Below, in pieces: positions 7,314 through 15,460 of a stretch of DNA of 19,174 nt (the first letter of the stretch is position 1; each line of letters starts with the position of its first letter). The DNA lies in the NCBI GenBank assembly GCA_035479015.1, contig DATIJC010000007.1, positions 1 to 19,174 of the forward strand. Direction: 5' to 3'. Under the pieces are notes generated by a model. It ran no database searches. It worked only from the letters and a program-made list of their open reading frames with translations, and was not told the DNA's origin. Both the position numbers and the translations under genes were made by a program. Origin of the DNA: DATIJC01 sp035479015 (lineage in GTDB: Bacteria > Patescibacteriota > Microgenomatia > UBA1400 > UBA12028).

Positions 7314-9359
7314 TTATGAATCTTGGGTCAATTTTAATAAATAGATTGCGGTCGAGACAGATAGTGTCACATCTCCTACAAACAGTCCAAATAACAACAT
7401 TTGCGGCTTATCCCAGTAGTATAGGTTTTTTATCCACCATAAATCAAATGTGCGTTCGTTTATTCGAGCTCTTAAGTACCAAAGCACCCAAGGGTCACTT
7501 TGTCGATTGCCAAAATATTGATAAGCAATTGGTGTGGTATGTTGTCCGACTGTGCTAACATCAGGGTAGTCAAGTGAGCCAAGGTTTATATTTTGATCAT
7601 CTAAAGTCATCTGAGTGATGTACTGCACATGCTCAAGAGAACTATCAGTAGAAAAATCAACAGTAAGGTCGATGGCATTTACTCCAGTATGTATTAAATT
7701 TTTGGGAACAAGATAGGAAAAATCTGTAGGGCTATTAGGAGGGGTACTGATCGATCCGATTTCGACGTTATTAACGTGCACATGTACTTTTCCAGAAGCT
7801 GTGGCAGTTTGCGTATCAGGAATGTTGTCAAAACGTATGAAGATTTTAGAGAGTTCACTATCGTCATTCAACTTTATAGAAATGTGTCCCTCTTTTCTAA
7901 ATCCCCGGATATATCCAATGCCCGTGTGTACTGGGACTTCAAAACCGTCATAAAAAATTGTGTGAAAACTTCCATGATCTACTGTCCCTTTAAAACTCAT
8001 TATCTTGCGGGCAAATTCAGCGGACATTGAGAGAATGGGTGAGTACCGAGGGATGAAGCTCGCAAACTCATAATAGGAAAGTTCTGCAGAACCCACATTG
8101 ATTGTCGATGGTAAATCTCTATACTGCAAAATATATGGGATGCTTACACCGACTAGTTGAACCCACAAACTAACAAGGAGGATTGGTCCCGCTATACAGA
8201 TTTTCTGCCATTTTTTCAAAGAAAAAAAACAAAAAGCCGTAAAAATGGCAAGAAAAGGAATCACGGGTGAAATGTACCGCGGTCCCCATGCTTGTCCACC
8301 GTACCAAATGGGCGTGAAGTTTCCCGATGCTCCAAGAATCCAAGCCTTGGCATACACAAATATAAAGCTTAAGAAAAGAACACTGACTGAAATTATTTCA
8401 GGAAGTATTTTTTTTAGTAATTTCGACCAAAAAATGAGGAAGAGTATGAGGATAGGAGAGTAGAGAAAGATGCTTTTTCCAGGGGAGAATAACAGTCCAA
8501 ACATGCCTTCAATAAAAAGTTTTGGGGATGTGATGATTAATTGACCAAGAAGGAATTGAAAGACATTTGGTTTTAGTATAGATGTGGCTACCGTGACAAC
8601 GGCAGCCAAAACTATCAGTATTTTTTGTTTTGCTGGTGATAAATTGAATAGTAAGTATGTGCCGAGTGCTGGTATTGCCAATATATATGCTTCGTTATAC
8701 GAAAAATAGGTAATTGCAAATGACAATATTGCGAAAAGTATGTAACGCATCCCTTTAGTCGTTGAAAATCGTTTCAAACTATAGAAAGCGAATAGCAGCC
8801 CACAAATGTATAGTGGGTGCGCAAACGCATTCTTCGAAAGGATAAGGAGCATTGTCGCAAAAATTCCAATGAAAGAAGTTGCTAACGATTGTTTTTTGGT
8901 AAGTCCCAACTCTTTGGCGTATAGAAGTATGCCTATACCCATGAGTGCTGTAAGAAAAGAGTTCGTAAAACTTGCAAAGAACAATACAGTCCAATCAGAC
9001 TCTAAGGGAAAATACTGTGGCGGGGTGCTTTGATAATGACGTAACAGTAGGTCTGACAGAGCTACTGCTGGAATCATAGCCACAGAGTATCCTGTACTTC
9101 CCGGAGCCCTCCATTCTCCATCTTTTCCAAGCTGAGAGTTCATGTTGACATTTTTTTTTGGATAATCTGTCTGGGGATTAGCAACGATCTTATGTTTATA
9201 GTAGATATTTCTTGCTACGGAGAGGTATAGCCAGCCGTCTTGCGATTCAATGGTTCCAGATGAGAAAAGGGAGAGCGTCGAAAAAAGGAACAGAAAATAG
9301 ATGAGGAGAAATTTCCAACTAAAAGACTTGATAATAGGGGTTTGGCGTATTTTTTTCAT
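7314..9359 (-). CDS. GT-C-like membrane glycosyltransferase with C-terminal jelly-roll-like domain
   Basis: A 681-residue polytopic protein. The first loop contains 'SQDGWLYLSVARNI' (39-52), where D41 fits the catalytic Asp of GT39-like enzymes, and 'WYGGQAWGPRYISPVIPFL' (352-370) is a well-known block in this bacterial family. About ten membrane helices occupy residues 15-410. Residues about 463-575 form a beta-rich region starting 'FYDGFEVPVHTGIGYIRGF' that resembles the extra domain inserted in the GT2 and GT4 enzymes encoded next door. A further hydrophobic helix follows near 650-675. It probably uses a polyprenyl-phosphate sugar on the outer face of the membrane. The ATG at 9359 is 24 bases from the divergent GT2 start; the ABC permease gene follows directly. 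Acceptor and sugar are unknown. Confidence 0.85.
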   Translation of the reverse strand: MKKIRQTPIIKSFSWKFLLIYFLFLFSTLSLFSSGTIESQDGWLYLSVARNIYYKHKIVANPQTDYPKKNVNMNSQLGKDGEWRAPGSTGYSVAMIPAVALSDLLLRHYQSTPPQYFPLESDWTVLFFASFTNSFLTALMGIGILLYAKELGLTKKQSLATSFIGIFATMLLILSKNAFAHPLYICGLLFAFYSLKRFSTTKGMRYILFAILSFAITYFSYNEAYILAIPALGTYLLFNLSPAKQKILIVLAAVVTVATSILKPNVFQFLLGQLIITSPKLFIEGMFGLLFSPGKSIFLYSPILILFLIFWSKLLKKILPEIISVSVLFLSFIFVYAKAWILGASGNFTPIWYGGQAWGPRYISPVIPFLAIFTAFCFFSLKKWQKICIAGPILLVSLWVQLVGVSIPYILQYRDLPSTINVGSAELSYYEFASFIPRYSPILSMSAEFARKIMSFKGTVDHGSFHTIFYDGFEVPVHTGIGYIRGFRKEGHISIKLNDDSELSKIFIRFDNIPDTQTATASGKVHVHVNNVEIGSISTPPNSPTDFSYLVPKNLIHTGVNAIDLTVDFSTDSSLEHVQYITQMTLDDQNINLGSLDYPDVSTVGQHTTPIAYQYFGNRQSDPWVLWYLRARINERTFDLWWIKNLYYWDKPQMLLFGLFVGDVTLSVSTAIYLLKLTQDS

Positions 9360-9368
9360 AGTAGAGTA

Positions 9369-9377
9369 TGGTACATT
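9369..9377 (+). promoter_or_regulatory. Extended -10 promoter for the four-gene glycosyltransferase operon
   Basis: TGG-TACATT sits exactly six bases before the ATG at 9384, the same geometry as the promoters before 4734 and 17711. The hexamer matches TATAAT at four of six positions and no -35 is clear, so the call rests mostly on the shared TGN-TANNNT-N6-start pattern. A leaderless mRNA is predicted. Confidence 0.4.
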
Positions 9378-9383
9378 TCGGAT

Positions 9384-10808
9384 ATGGCAAAAATGCCTCT
9401 AGTCTCAATCATTATCGTCAATTACAACGGCAGACATCTTTTAAGGGATTGCCTTGAGGCTTTATACCACATCGACTATCCCAAAAAAAGGTTCGAGATT
9501 ATTCTTGTGGATAATAATTCCGTCGATGACTCCATTCCCTTTGTAAAATCACACTTCCCATTTGTTCATGTTGTGGAACTTTCAGAAAATTGCGGCTTTA
9601 CTGGCGGAAATGCGGCAGGCCTAAATGTAGCAATTGGCGACTATATTGTCCTACTCAATACTGATGTCGTTGTCGATCAAAGTTGGTTGAGCGCACTAGT
9701 TAAAGCGGCGCAACCAAAAGATGTGGGGGTTGTGAGCTCGAGGCTACGATTTGCTGTCCCTTTTATCGAATTGACAATTTCATCTCACGCAGTGCCTCGT
9801 TCACAATTAAATTCTTCAATTGATCATTCACCGATAGGGGTCTTGCTCGAAGACATTAATTGTAACGATCTCAAGCTATCTAAATTAGTGTATTACAAGA
9901 GTGGTTTCTACGAACGGAAGGAAGCTGAAGTTGCACTACGGCGCACCATGGGTAGAGCTGTGGCACTGCTGCCTTTTGAGCAAAACGGAAAATCCACGCA
10001 TTTTCGTATCCCCATTCATGGTTACACGATGACCTCGCACGAAAAAATACCCATTTATTTTTCAGTGGGAGGGAAAACACTACTTGAGAAAACAATTTCT
10101 GCGGATGGTGTAACTGAGGTTGATCTCGAAATACCGGCAAAAGTACTCACACAAGATAAAAAATGGCTCATACAGAACGCGGGCAATATTGTGCTTTCGA
10201 ATGGATCAAGTAAAGACCGTGGAAGTATGGTGGATCTGTACGACAGTGATATCCGCGAGTTTTATGAGGAAGAGAGTGAATATTTTGACAAGCCAGTAGA
10301 ATTACTGGCCGCCTGTGGCGCCGCGTGTCTCATAAAACGTCAGGTCATAGATCACGTGGGATTCCTAGATGGGCACTACTTTATGTATTATGAAGATGTT
10401 GAATTTAGTTTACGTGCTTGGCGGGCTGGATGGAAAATCCTCTACGAACCATCTGCGATTGGTTATCATGCACATAGAGCAACCACGGGCAGTGGAGAAT
10501 CTGCTTTGCTGATCGAGCTTGTCGAACGCAATAGATTATCGATGGTGCTTTCACATTTTCCACTACGCACAGTTATCTCTCAGTACTTTGCGTTTTTTGT
10601 GCGCTTTTGTGGGACAACTGCAAAAGCTTTTCTGTTTCAGTTCTACGACAACTTGGAACGCTCAAATACTTGGCACATTCGCTATAGTGGTAGACGAAGT
10701 GCCGCAATTTTTCTTTTTCGGCATTTTCCCCGTCTAATGCTTTCGCGCGTGCATCTGAATAGATATTGGCCATATAGGACTGATGCGTTAGAAAGAATGA
10801 CTTATTAA
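9384..10808 (+). CDS. GT2 glycosyltransferase (rhamnosyltransferase-like) with inserted jelly-roll-like domain
   Basis: A 474-residue cytoplasmic GT2 from ATG 9384; an in-frame TTG at 9342 lies across the divergent gene and has no ribosome site. The GT-A signature 'ILVDNNSVDDS' (40-50), 'LLNTDVVVD' (90-98, N-T-D in place of DxD), 'AACGAACLIKR' (309-319) and the base-containing 'YYEDVEFSLR' (335-344) belong to the WbbL/rhamnosyltransferase branch. Between the two halves, about residues 122-263, is extra beta-rich sequence with 'GFYERKE', 'GRAVALLPF' and 'IPIYFSVGGKTL', unlike the short loop found in most family members. It looks like a carbohydrate-binding jelly-roll insertion. It is the first gene of a tight operon; the next gene starts two bases after its stop codon. 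Donor sugar not predictable. Confidence 0.88.
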   Translation: MAKMPLVSIIIVNYNGRHLLRDCLEALYHIDYPKKRFEIILVDNNSVDDSIPFVKSHFPFVHVVELSENCGFTGGNAAGLNVAIGDYIVLLNTDVVVDQSWLSALVKAAQPKDVGVVSSRLRFAVPFIELTISSHAVPRSQLNSSIDHSPIGVLLEDINCNDLKLSKLVYYKSGFYERKEAEVALRRTMGRAVALLPFEQNGKSTHFRIPIHGYTMTSHEKIPIYFSVGGKTLLEKTISADGVTEVDLEIPAKVLTQDKKWLIQNAGNIVLSNGSSKDRGSMVDLYDSDIREFYEEESEYFDKPVELLAACGAACLIKRQVIDHVGFLDGHYFMYYEDVEFSLRAWRAGWKILYEPSAIGYHAHRATTGSGESALLIELVERNRLSMVLSHFPLRTVISQYFAFFVRFCGTTAKAFLFQFYDNLERSNTWHIRYSGRRSAAIFLFRHFPRLMLSRVHLNRYWPYRTDALERMTY

Positions 10809-10809
10809 T

Positions 10810-12369
10810 ATGAAAATCTCCATTCGGCAAGCTCAGGGCAAGCGTAGTGCTGCCGTCTATGACCGCTGGCTATTTACACTGGGTGGAGGGGAGCAAGTAG
10901 CATTTGCATACGCCATGAGCCTGCGTGATCTCGGTTACAAGACATCAATACTTACGCATCAGCGGGTAAATATCGAGAAAGCAGTCAGTAAAATGGGAGT
11001 AGATCTTCACAATATCTCAATCGAATATCTGCCACAAATGGCCTCTAAAAAATTATCACAGTATTCAGAAAAGTACGATGTGTTCATCAACACGTCGTAT
11101 CTTGATTACTTTCCTAATCGCTCTAAATTTGGTATTTTATCCATTTTTTTCCCCAGTCAAATATTTCTCACCCCATACGAGTACATAAAGAGAGCCCTCA
11201 TCCTTCCATCATTCTCAAGATTTTTCATCTATCCTTCTACTTTTGAAGGTTTCGTCTTTGATGAATATAAAAATCACGTGATCTATAAGTGGTTGGGTGA
11301 TCGGTCAAGCATCCTTTTCAATCGTGACATTAAACATTTCTCTATCACGCTATATTTTCGAAAACTTGGTGTGGCTGCGATCGATACGCTTTCTTTTCTA
11401 GTTGGTGAAGAGGAAGTTGAACCAATCCATAAAGCTATTGGCGATAGTAAAAATTTGGTAACGTATTATTTCGAAGTACATGCGACTGCAGGTAAAAAGT
11501 TTTCAATCAGTAGACCGGACGGTCAAAGTACTAATGAAATTGCACTGATACGGCTAACGATACAAAGTTGGCGCTACATTTTGTATAACTGGTTCAAACG
11601 GATTTTCCCAAAGTGGGAGATGCGCCTACATGGTGGACCTGGGGTGACAAAACTCTCCGACATAACAACCTATCAAAAACTGCTGACCATTTCGGCATTT
11701 AGTCAGAAGTGGATCAAAAAATATTGGGGTTTGGACAGTGAGATTCTGTATCCTCCCGTCTCTACTTCTAATTTTCATGTATCGGCAAATAAGAAAAATT
11801 GGATCACGCATGTGGGTAGATTCTTTGTGACTGGCCATTGCAAAAAACAATTAGATTTAGTGAAAGCATTTCGAAAACTTGTCGATCAGAGTGGTAGACG
11901 GGATTGGGAGCTTCACTTTGTAGGGAGTGTCCATGATGGTGATAAACACCGAGAATATTTTGAGCAAGTGAAATACTACGCGACAGGGTATCCAGTTTTT
12001 TTTCACATGGATGCTCCATTTAGTGAGTTGCAAGAAATATTGTCCAAATCAAAAATTTACTGGCATGCGACGGGATTAGATGAAAATGAGGAAAGGAGCC
12101 CGATACTATTCGAACATTTTGGTATTACCACTGTAGAAGCTATGGCTTCTGGATGTGTGCCTGTAGTGATTAACGCGGGTGGACAGAAAGAGATCGTTAC
12201 GTCGGGAAGCGGCTTTCTATGGGACACGAGGCAAGACTTAATTGAGAAAACCTTGTTGTTGATGCAGAATGAGAAGAAGTTAATACAGATGCGCAATAGT
12301 GCGGTTAAGCGAAGTGCGTATTTTAGTACTAGCGAATTTCGCAAGCGATTCGCGTCTTTGCTACCATGA
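10810..12369 (+). CDS. GT4 glycosyltransferase with an inserted beta domain and a repeat-derived N-terminus
   Basis: A 519-residue GT-B enzyme. The N-terminal Rossmann half shows 'VYDRWLFTLGGGEQ' (16-29) with the donor/acceptor glycine loop, and the C-terminal half has 'HVGRFF' (334-339), 'KQLDLVKAF' and the GT4 EX7E motif, E435 to E443 ('EHFGITTVEAMASG'). Relatives of this kind act on lipid-linked oligosaccharides, like ALG11-type mannosyltransferases. Residues about 150-245 are an extra segment ('HFSITLYFRKLG', 'YYFEVHATAGKKFSIS') that looks like a beta-sandwich insertion. The start is odd: residues 4-13 (SIRQAQGKRS) separate 'MKI' from 'AAVYDRW', and the DNA there is a known type of dispersed repeat. 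It follows the GT2 gene by one base and overlaps the next gene by four (ATGA). Confidence 0.9.
   Translation: MKISIRQAQGKRSAAVYDRWLFTLGGGEQVAFAYAMSLRDLGYKTSILTHQRVNIEKAVSKMGVDLHNISIEYLPQMASKKLSQYSEKYDVFINTSYLDYFPNRSKFGILSIFFPSQIFLTPYEYIKRALILPSFSRFFIYPSTFEGFVFDEYKNHVIYKWLGDRSSILFNRDIKHFSITLYFRKLGVAAIDTLSFLVGEEEVEPIHKAIGDSKNLVTYYFEVHATAGKKFSISRPDGQSTNEIALIRLTIQSWRYILYNWFKRIFPKWEMRLHGGPGVTKLSDITTYQKLLTISAFSQKWIKKYWGLDSEILYPPVSTSNFHVSANKKNWITHVGRFFVTGHCKKQLDLVKAFRKLVDQSGRRDWELHFVGSVHDGDKHREYFEQVKYYATGYPVFFHMDAPFSELQEILSKSKIYWHATGLDENEERSPILFEHFGITTVEAMASGCVPVVINAGGQKEIVTSGSGFLWDTRQDLIEKTLLLMQNEKKLIQMRNSAVKRSAYFSTSEFRKRFASLLP
10823..10843 (+). repeat. Dispersed repeat fragment inside the 5' end of the GT4 gene
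   Basis: The 21 bases at 10823-10843 (core GGCAAGCTCAGGGCAAGC) match the familiar 'TTCGACAAGCTCAGGGCAAGC' class of short extragenic repeats seen in many bacterial genomes. In frame it encodes IRQAQGK, inserted between the expected 'MKI' and 'AAVYDRW' of the enzyme. Assignment to the repeat class is from memory of the pattern. Confidence 0.6.
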
Positions 12370-13979
12370 ACTGTATGAGAAAATTTATTCAGACCCATTT
12401 GTTGTTTCTATTTTCTGTATTGGTCTTCGCATTACTGCTTTTTCGTAATCCATTTTCTCAGCGGACCCTAATCCCCAATCTTGAGCCTTTCCCTGATTCT
12501 TTTCATTACGTTGTGAGTGCGATGAGTTTCATTAAGCGTGAAGGATTTGTGATTGAACGTGAAGGCCGCACTATTACTCCTTCCGTACCACCATTATATT
12601 CTTTAGCCTTAGTCCCTGCTTTTGTCACAGTCCGCGATGTCCGGGCATTCTATTTTGTGAATGTCTTGCTTGCATTTGCATCCTTGGGATTGTTCTACAC
12701 GATCGTCAACAAACTGTTTAAGGAGAGTAGTATCCGATTATTTTTATTAGTTTTGTACGTTACTTGTTTTCCACTGTCATGGTTCCCTGAGTTGGCAATG
12801 GCGGAAAATCTCATCCTGCCGCTATTTTTATCTGGAGTTTTATTATTGCTCGTTCCCATCACTCGTAAAACAATAGTGATAATGTCGGTGCTATCTGTTT
12901 CTTTCTATGCAACAAAATATGCAAGTCTGCCGCTCACCTTTGCATTCCCAATCTTATATTTGATTAAGATAGTCACCCAAGAAAAGAATAAAAACAAACG
13001 AATACACTCTCTCATTTTTTACGCACTGTTCTTAATTCCCACTGCTCTTTTGTATGTAGTCTATGAGTTTTATGCTAAAAAGAATAATTTGATTGGAGGA
13101 TTGATAGGACTCTTCTTCTCAGTTTTCATCCCTACGACACGAGTCGAGGGTACGTCAACTGGAGCAAATCCTTTCTTTTCTACCGCAAACATAGCAACCA
13201 ACGTGCGCGCATACGTGAGTTGGCTCTTAGGCGATCCATTAGTCATATTGTGGAGAAATGTTCGGATTTTGCCGAAAGTTCTAGCCATACCTGCGTTTAT
13301 CGGATTATTTACCTCAAAAGTTGGGGTTCAATTACTTTTCTTATTAACCTCAGTTATAGCTTTCATGATGGTGTTTTACGCCTACGATGGTAGATATTTT
13401 ATCGTTGCTGTACCAGCGCTATTTATTGGATTGGGCTTTTTCTTTCAGGCCGTATATAAAACGGTAGGTAAAAAAACTTCTCACGTTCTTGTGTCAGTTG
13501 TCATCCTGTTAGTGCTGCTCGGATATCTTGCAAGTATTGCAAAAGACGTGAGGTTTGCCGTGGCTCTTAACCTTAAATATGCAGAGACTCCCTGGTACTA
13601 CAAATCAATTCGAATTTTCGATATGTATCTGCATGATCACGTCACAGAATTTTCAAGTGAGCCGGTGATAATATCAGCACTTCCTCCTTATCTGATAGAC
13701 GCATACGCTCATGAAGAATTTATAGTTCTACCTTTAAACGCTAGTCAAGAATTCCGCTCAAATCCCGTCGCTGCTTGGGGAAGTTACGATTTCCAAAACT
13801 TACAAGGTGAATATGCGCGACTGCTTCGCGAAGGACACCCGGTCTTTCTTACTCAGTATGGGCTGGGAAACGAAAAATATTTACATAATACTTTTGATGC
13901 TGTTCGAGCTAAGTTCAAAAACACACAAGTAGCTACAGGATGCTTCAATCTTTGCAATGTGTATAGACTCGAGCTATGA
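12366..13979 (+). CDS. GT-C-like polytopic membrane glycosyltransferase
   Basis: A 537-residue protein with about 11-12 hydrophobic helices. The loop after the first helix contains 'EPFPDSFHYVVSAMSFIKREGF', where the acidic residues fit the catalytic Asp region of GT39/GT83-like enzymes. 'YDGRYFIVAVPALFIGLGFF' towards the C-terminal third is another block often seen in this group. A soluble region of about 130 residues ends the protein. It probably transfers a sugar from polyprenyl phosphate to an acceptor outside the membrane. The start ATG overlaps the TGA of the GT4 gene (ATGA), and its own TGA overlaps the next gene in the same way, so translation of the last three genes is coupled. Family-level call only; sequence similarity in this group is low. 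Confidence 0.8.
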   Translation: MNCMRKFIQTHLLFLFSVLVFALLLFRNPFSQRTLIPNLEPFPDSFHYVVSAMSFIKREGFVIEREGRTITPSVPPLYSLALVPAFVTVRDVRAFYFVNVLLAFASLGLFYTIVNKLFKESSIRLFLLVLYVTCFPLSWFPELAMAENLILPLFLSGVLLLLVPITRKTIVIMSVLSVSFYATKYASLPLTFAFPILYLIKIVTQEKNKNKRIHSLIFYALFLIPTALLYVVYEFYAKKNNLIGGLIGLFFSVFIPTTRVEGTSTGANPFFSTANIATNVRAYVSWLLGDPLVILWRNVRILPKVLAIPAFIGLFTSKVGVQLLFLLTSVIAFMMVFYAYDGRYFIVAVPALFIGLGFFFQAVYKTVGKKTSHVLVSVVILLVLLGYLASIAKDVRFAVALNLKYAETPWYYKSIRIFDMYLHDHVTEFSSEPVIISALPPYLIDAYAHEEFIVLPLNASQEFRSNPVAAWGSYDFQNLQGEYARLLREGHPVFLTQYGLGNEKYLHNTFDAVRAKFKNTQVATGCFNLCNVYRLEL

Positions 13980-15346
13980 AAAAATACTTGGCCTGTGGAA
14001 TATTATTACTAGCCATTTTTCTGTACGCACGAGTCTATAAGATTACAGACACACTTGAGTTTATGGCCGATATTGGCAGGGATCACTATGTGCTCTGGCA
14101 GTGGAAGAACACGGGTAAAGTACCGCTGCTTGGACCTAGCACAAGTGTTCTACCGATTAATCAAAGTCCTATCTATTTTTATTTGCTTTACCCCTTTTAT
14201 GTACTGAGTAATCAAAGTGCATTTTCTTCTGTAATGGCCGTGGACTTCTATTACTGCCTATCGTTTTTGTGCTGTATGTATGTACTACGCAAATATTCCT
14301 ATAGATGGAGGTTTCTCGTAGTAGTTTTGCTTATCTGCATTCACCCGCAATTTATACTACAGACCAGAAACCCATGGAATCCATCATTTATTCTGCCTTT
14401 TTTTCTCCCTGCACTTTTGTTTCTTATGGAACCTCTTCGCCAGAAAAAGATTGCCCCTGCCATAGTCGCTCTTGGATGCGCAATAAGTGTGGGACTTTCA
14501 TATTCTATGCTTCCAGCAAGCGTAGTTTTGTTCGGTGTATCTGTATATCTGTGGCGAAAAAAATTTGTAGAAGTGTTTGGTTTTTTTGCGAGCTCATTCT
14601 TGGTAGTTTTCTTACCGATCTTGTTTTTTGAAGTACGGCACAATTTTTTCTTTATCCACAGACTGTTTTTAGGTGCAACCTTAAATGCCGGGAAAAGCTT
14701 TGGAATATTGGACAATTTAAAAGAATTGGCGACCATACTTTTGGGCTCCAACATTCAAGGTTTCCATTTTGTTTTTTTTGCGCTGATCGCTTTAGGATTA
14801 TGGAAAAAGCGATCAATGTTCTTGCCCATACTATTGATGGTTGGGACATGGGTCGCTACTGCATTGTCACCCACGCAGATACCTCCGCACTATGCTTTTG
14901 GAGTGCTTACGCTGTTTTTGTTTGTTCTGACCATTCTACCTAAAAAAATACTGCTCGTCGCGGTATTGTTGTGCATTTATCTTTGGTCTCGACCGGTGTG
15001 GCGGCAACTCTACGCAGCACCGATTCGGCGCACAATATCTCAGTTAGAGTCATGTACCCGCATGATCTGTAGCAGCGAAAAAAGTCCTTTTTTCGTGACG
15101 CAGAATTCTTGGTATTTATACCACTACGCAACTGAGTACCTCTATTTCTTAAATAAAAATGGCTGCAATGCTTATGACATAACTACGGATCCGGGCAAGG
15201 CAGAAAAAATGCTAGTTATCGCGGATAATAATGAATTTACTTTTGGAAAAACAGCATTTAATGAATTGACATTATTTGGAAGTGCAAAGCTTGAAGGCGA
15301 GTATAGCTGTAGTGGGAATATTAAGGCCTACGTTTTGACGAAGTGA
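13976..15346 (+). CDS. GT-C-like polytopic membrane glycosyltransferase
   Basis: A 456-residue membrane protein with about ten hydrophobic helices. The first extracytoplasmic loop reads 'EFMADIGRDHYVLWQWKNTGKVPLLGP', a pattern of GT39-like proteins common in uncultured bacteria of the Candidate Phyla Radiation; the Asp residues near 32-36 are the likely catalytic site. 'NQSPIYFYLLYPFYVL' follows, as in relatives. The C-terminal 110 residues are soluble and contain four cysteines, perhaps forming disulfides outside the cell. It is the last gene of the operon that starts at 9384 and overlaps the upstream gene by four bases. Its TGA stop comes two bases before the palindromic repeat at 15349. 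The sugar and acceptor are unknown. Confidence 0.83.
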   Translation: MKKYLACGILLLAIFLYARVYKITDTLEFMADIGRDHYVLWQWKNTGKVPLLGPSTSVLPINQSPIYFYLLYPFYVLSNQSAFSSVMAVDFYYCLSFLCCMYVLRKYSYRWRFLVVVLLICIHPQFILQTRNPWNPSFILPFFLPALLFLMEPLRQKKIAPAIVALGCAISVGLSYSMLPASVVLFGVSVYLWRKKFVEVFGFFASSFLVVFLPILFFEVRHNFFFIHRLFLGATLNAGKSFGILDNLKELATILLGSNIQGFHFVFFALIALGLWKKRSMFLPILLMVGTWVATALSPTQIPPHYAFGVLTLFLFVLTILPKKILLVAVLLCIYLWSRPVWRQLYAAPIRRTISQLESCTRMICSSEKSPFFVTQNSWYLYHYATEYLYFLNKNGCNAYDITTDPGKAEKMLVIADNNEFTFGKTAFNELTLFGSAKLEGEYSCSGNIKAYVLTK

Positions 15347-15348
15347 CT

Positions 15349-15460
15349 TGTCATCCTCGAGGAGGCAACGAAGTGCGCCTGCATCGGGGATCCAGCATTT
15401 CAAATTAGTCTCCTGGATTCCGGATAATGCTCCTAGTCGCCGCCTTTACCGGAATGACAG
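15349..15460. repeat. Palindromic interspersed repeat, about 112 bp, between convergent genes
   Basis: The element begins TGTCATCC (15349) and ends GGAATGACA (15459), imperfect inverted ends. Inside, GGGATCCAG (15387-15395) pairs with CTGGATTCC (15413-15421) at eight of nine positions, so RNA from either strand can fold into nested hairpins. This 'TGTCATCC...GGGGATCCAG...CTGGATTCC...GGAATGACA' layout is a recurring class of bacterial interspersed palindromes. It fills the space between two convergent genes, where it could act as a bidirectional terminator. It also supplies the last eight codons and stop of the methyltransferase gene on the minus strand. Confidence 0.75.

Noticed and set aside
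9342..9383. TTG start at 9342 for the GT2
   Set aside because: It would overlap the first codons of the divergent gene; the conserved GT2 start 'VSIIIVNYNG' needs only the ATG at 9384 (or 9393).
14341..14754. A 137-codon open frame on the minus strand inside the gene at 13976-15346
   Set aside because: It has no recognisable motif and sits opposite a conserved membrane protein frame whose hydrophobic pattern explains the open frame; no start signal supports it.
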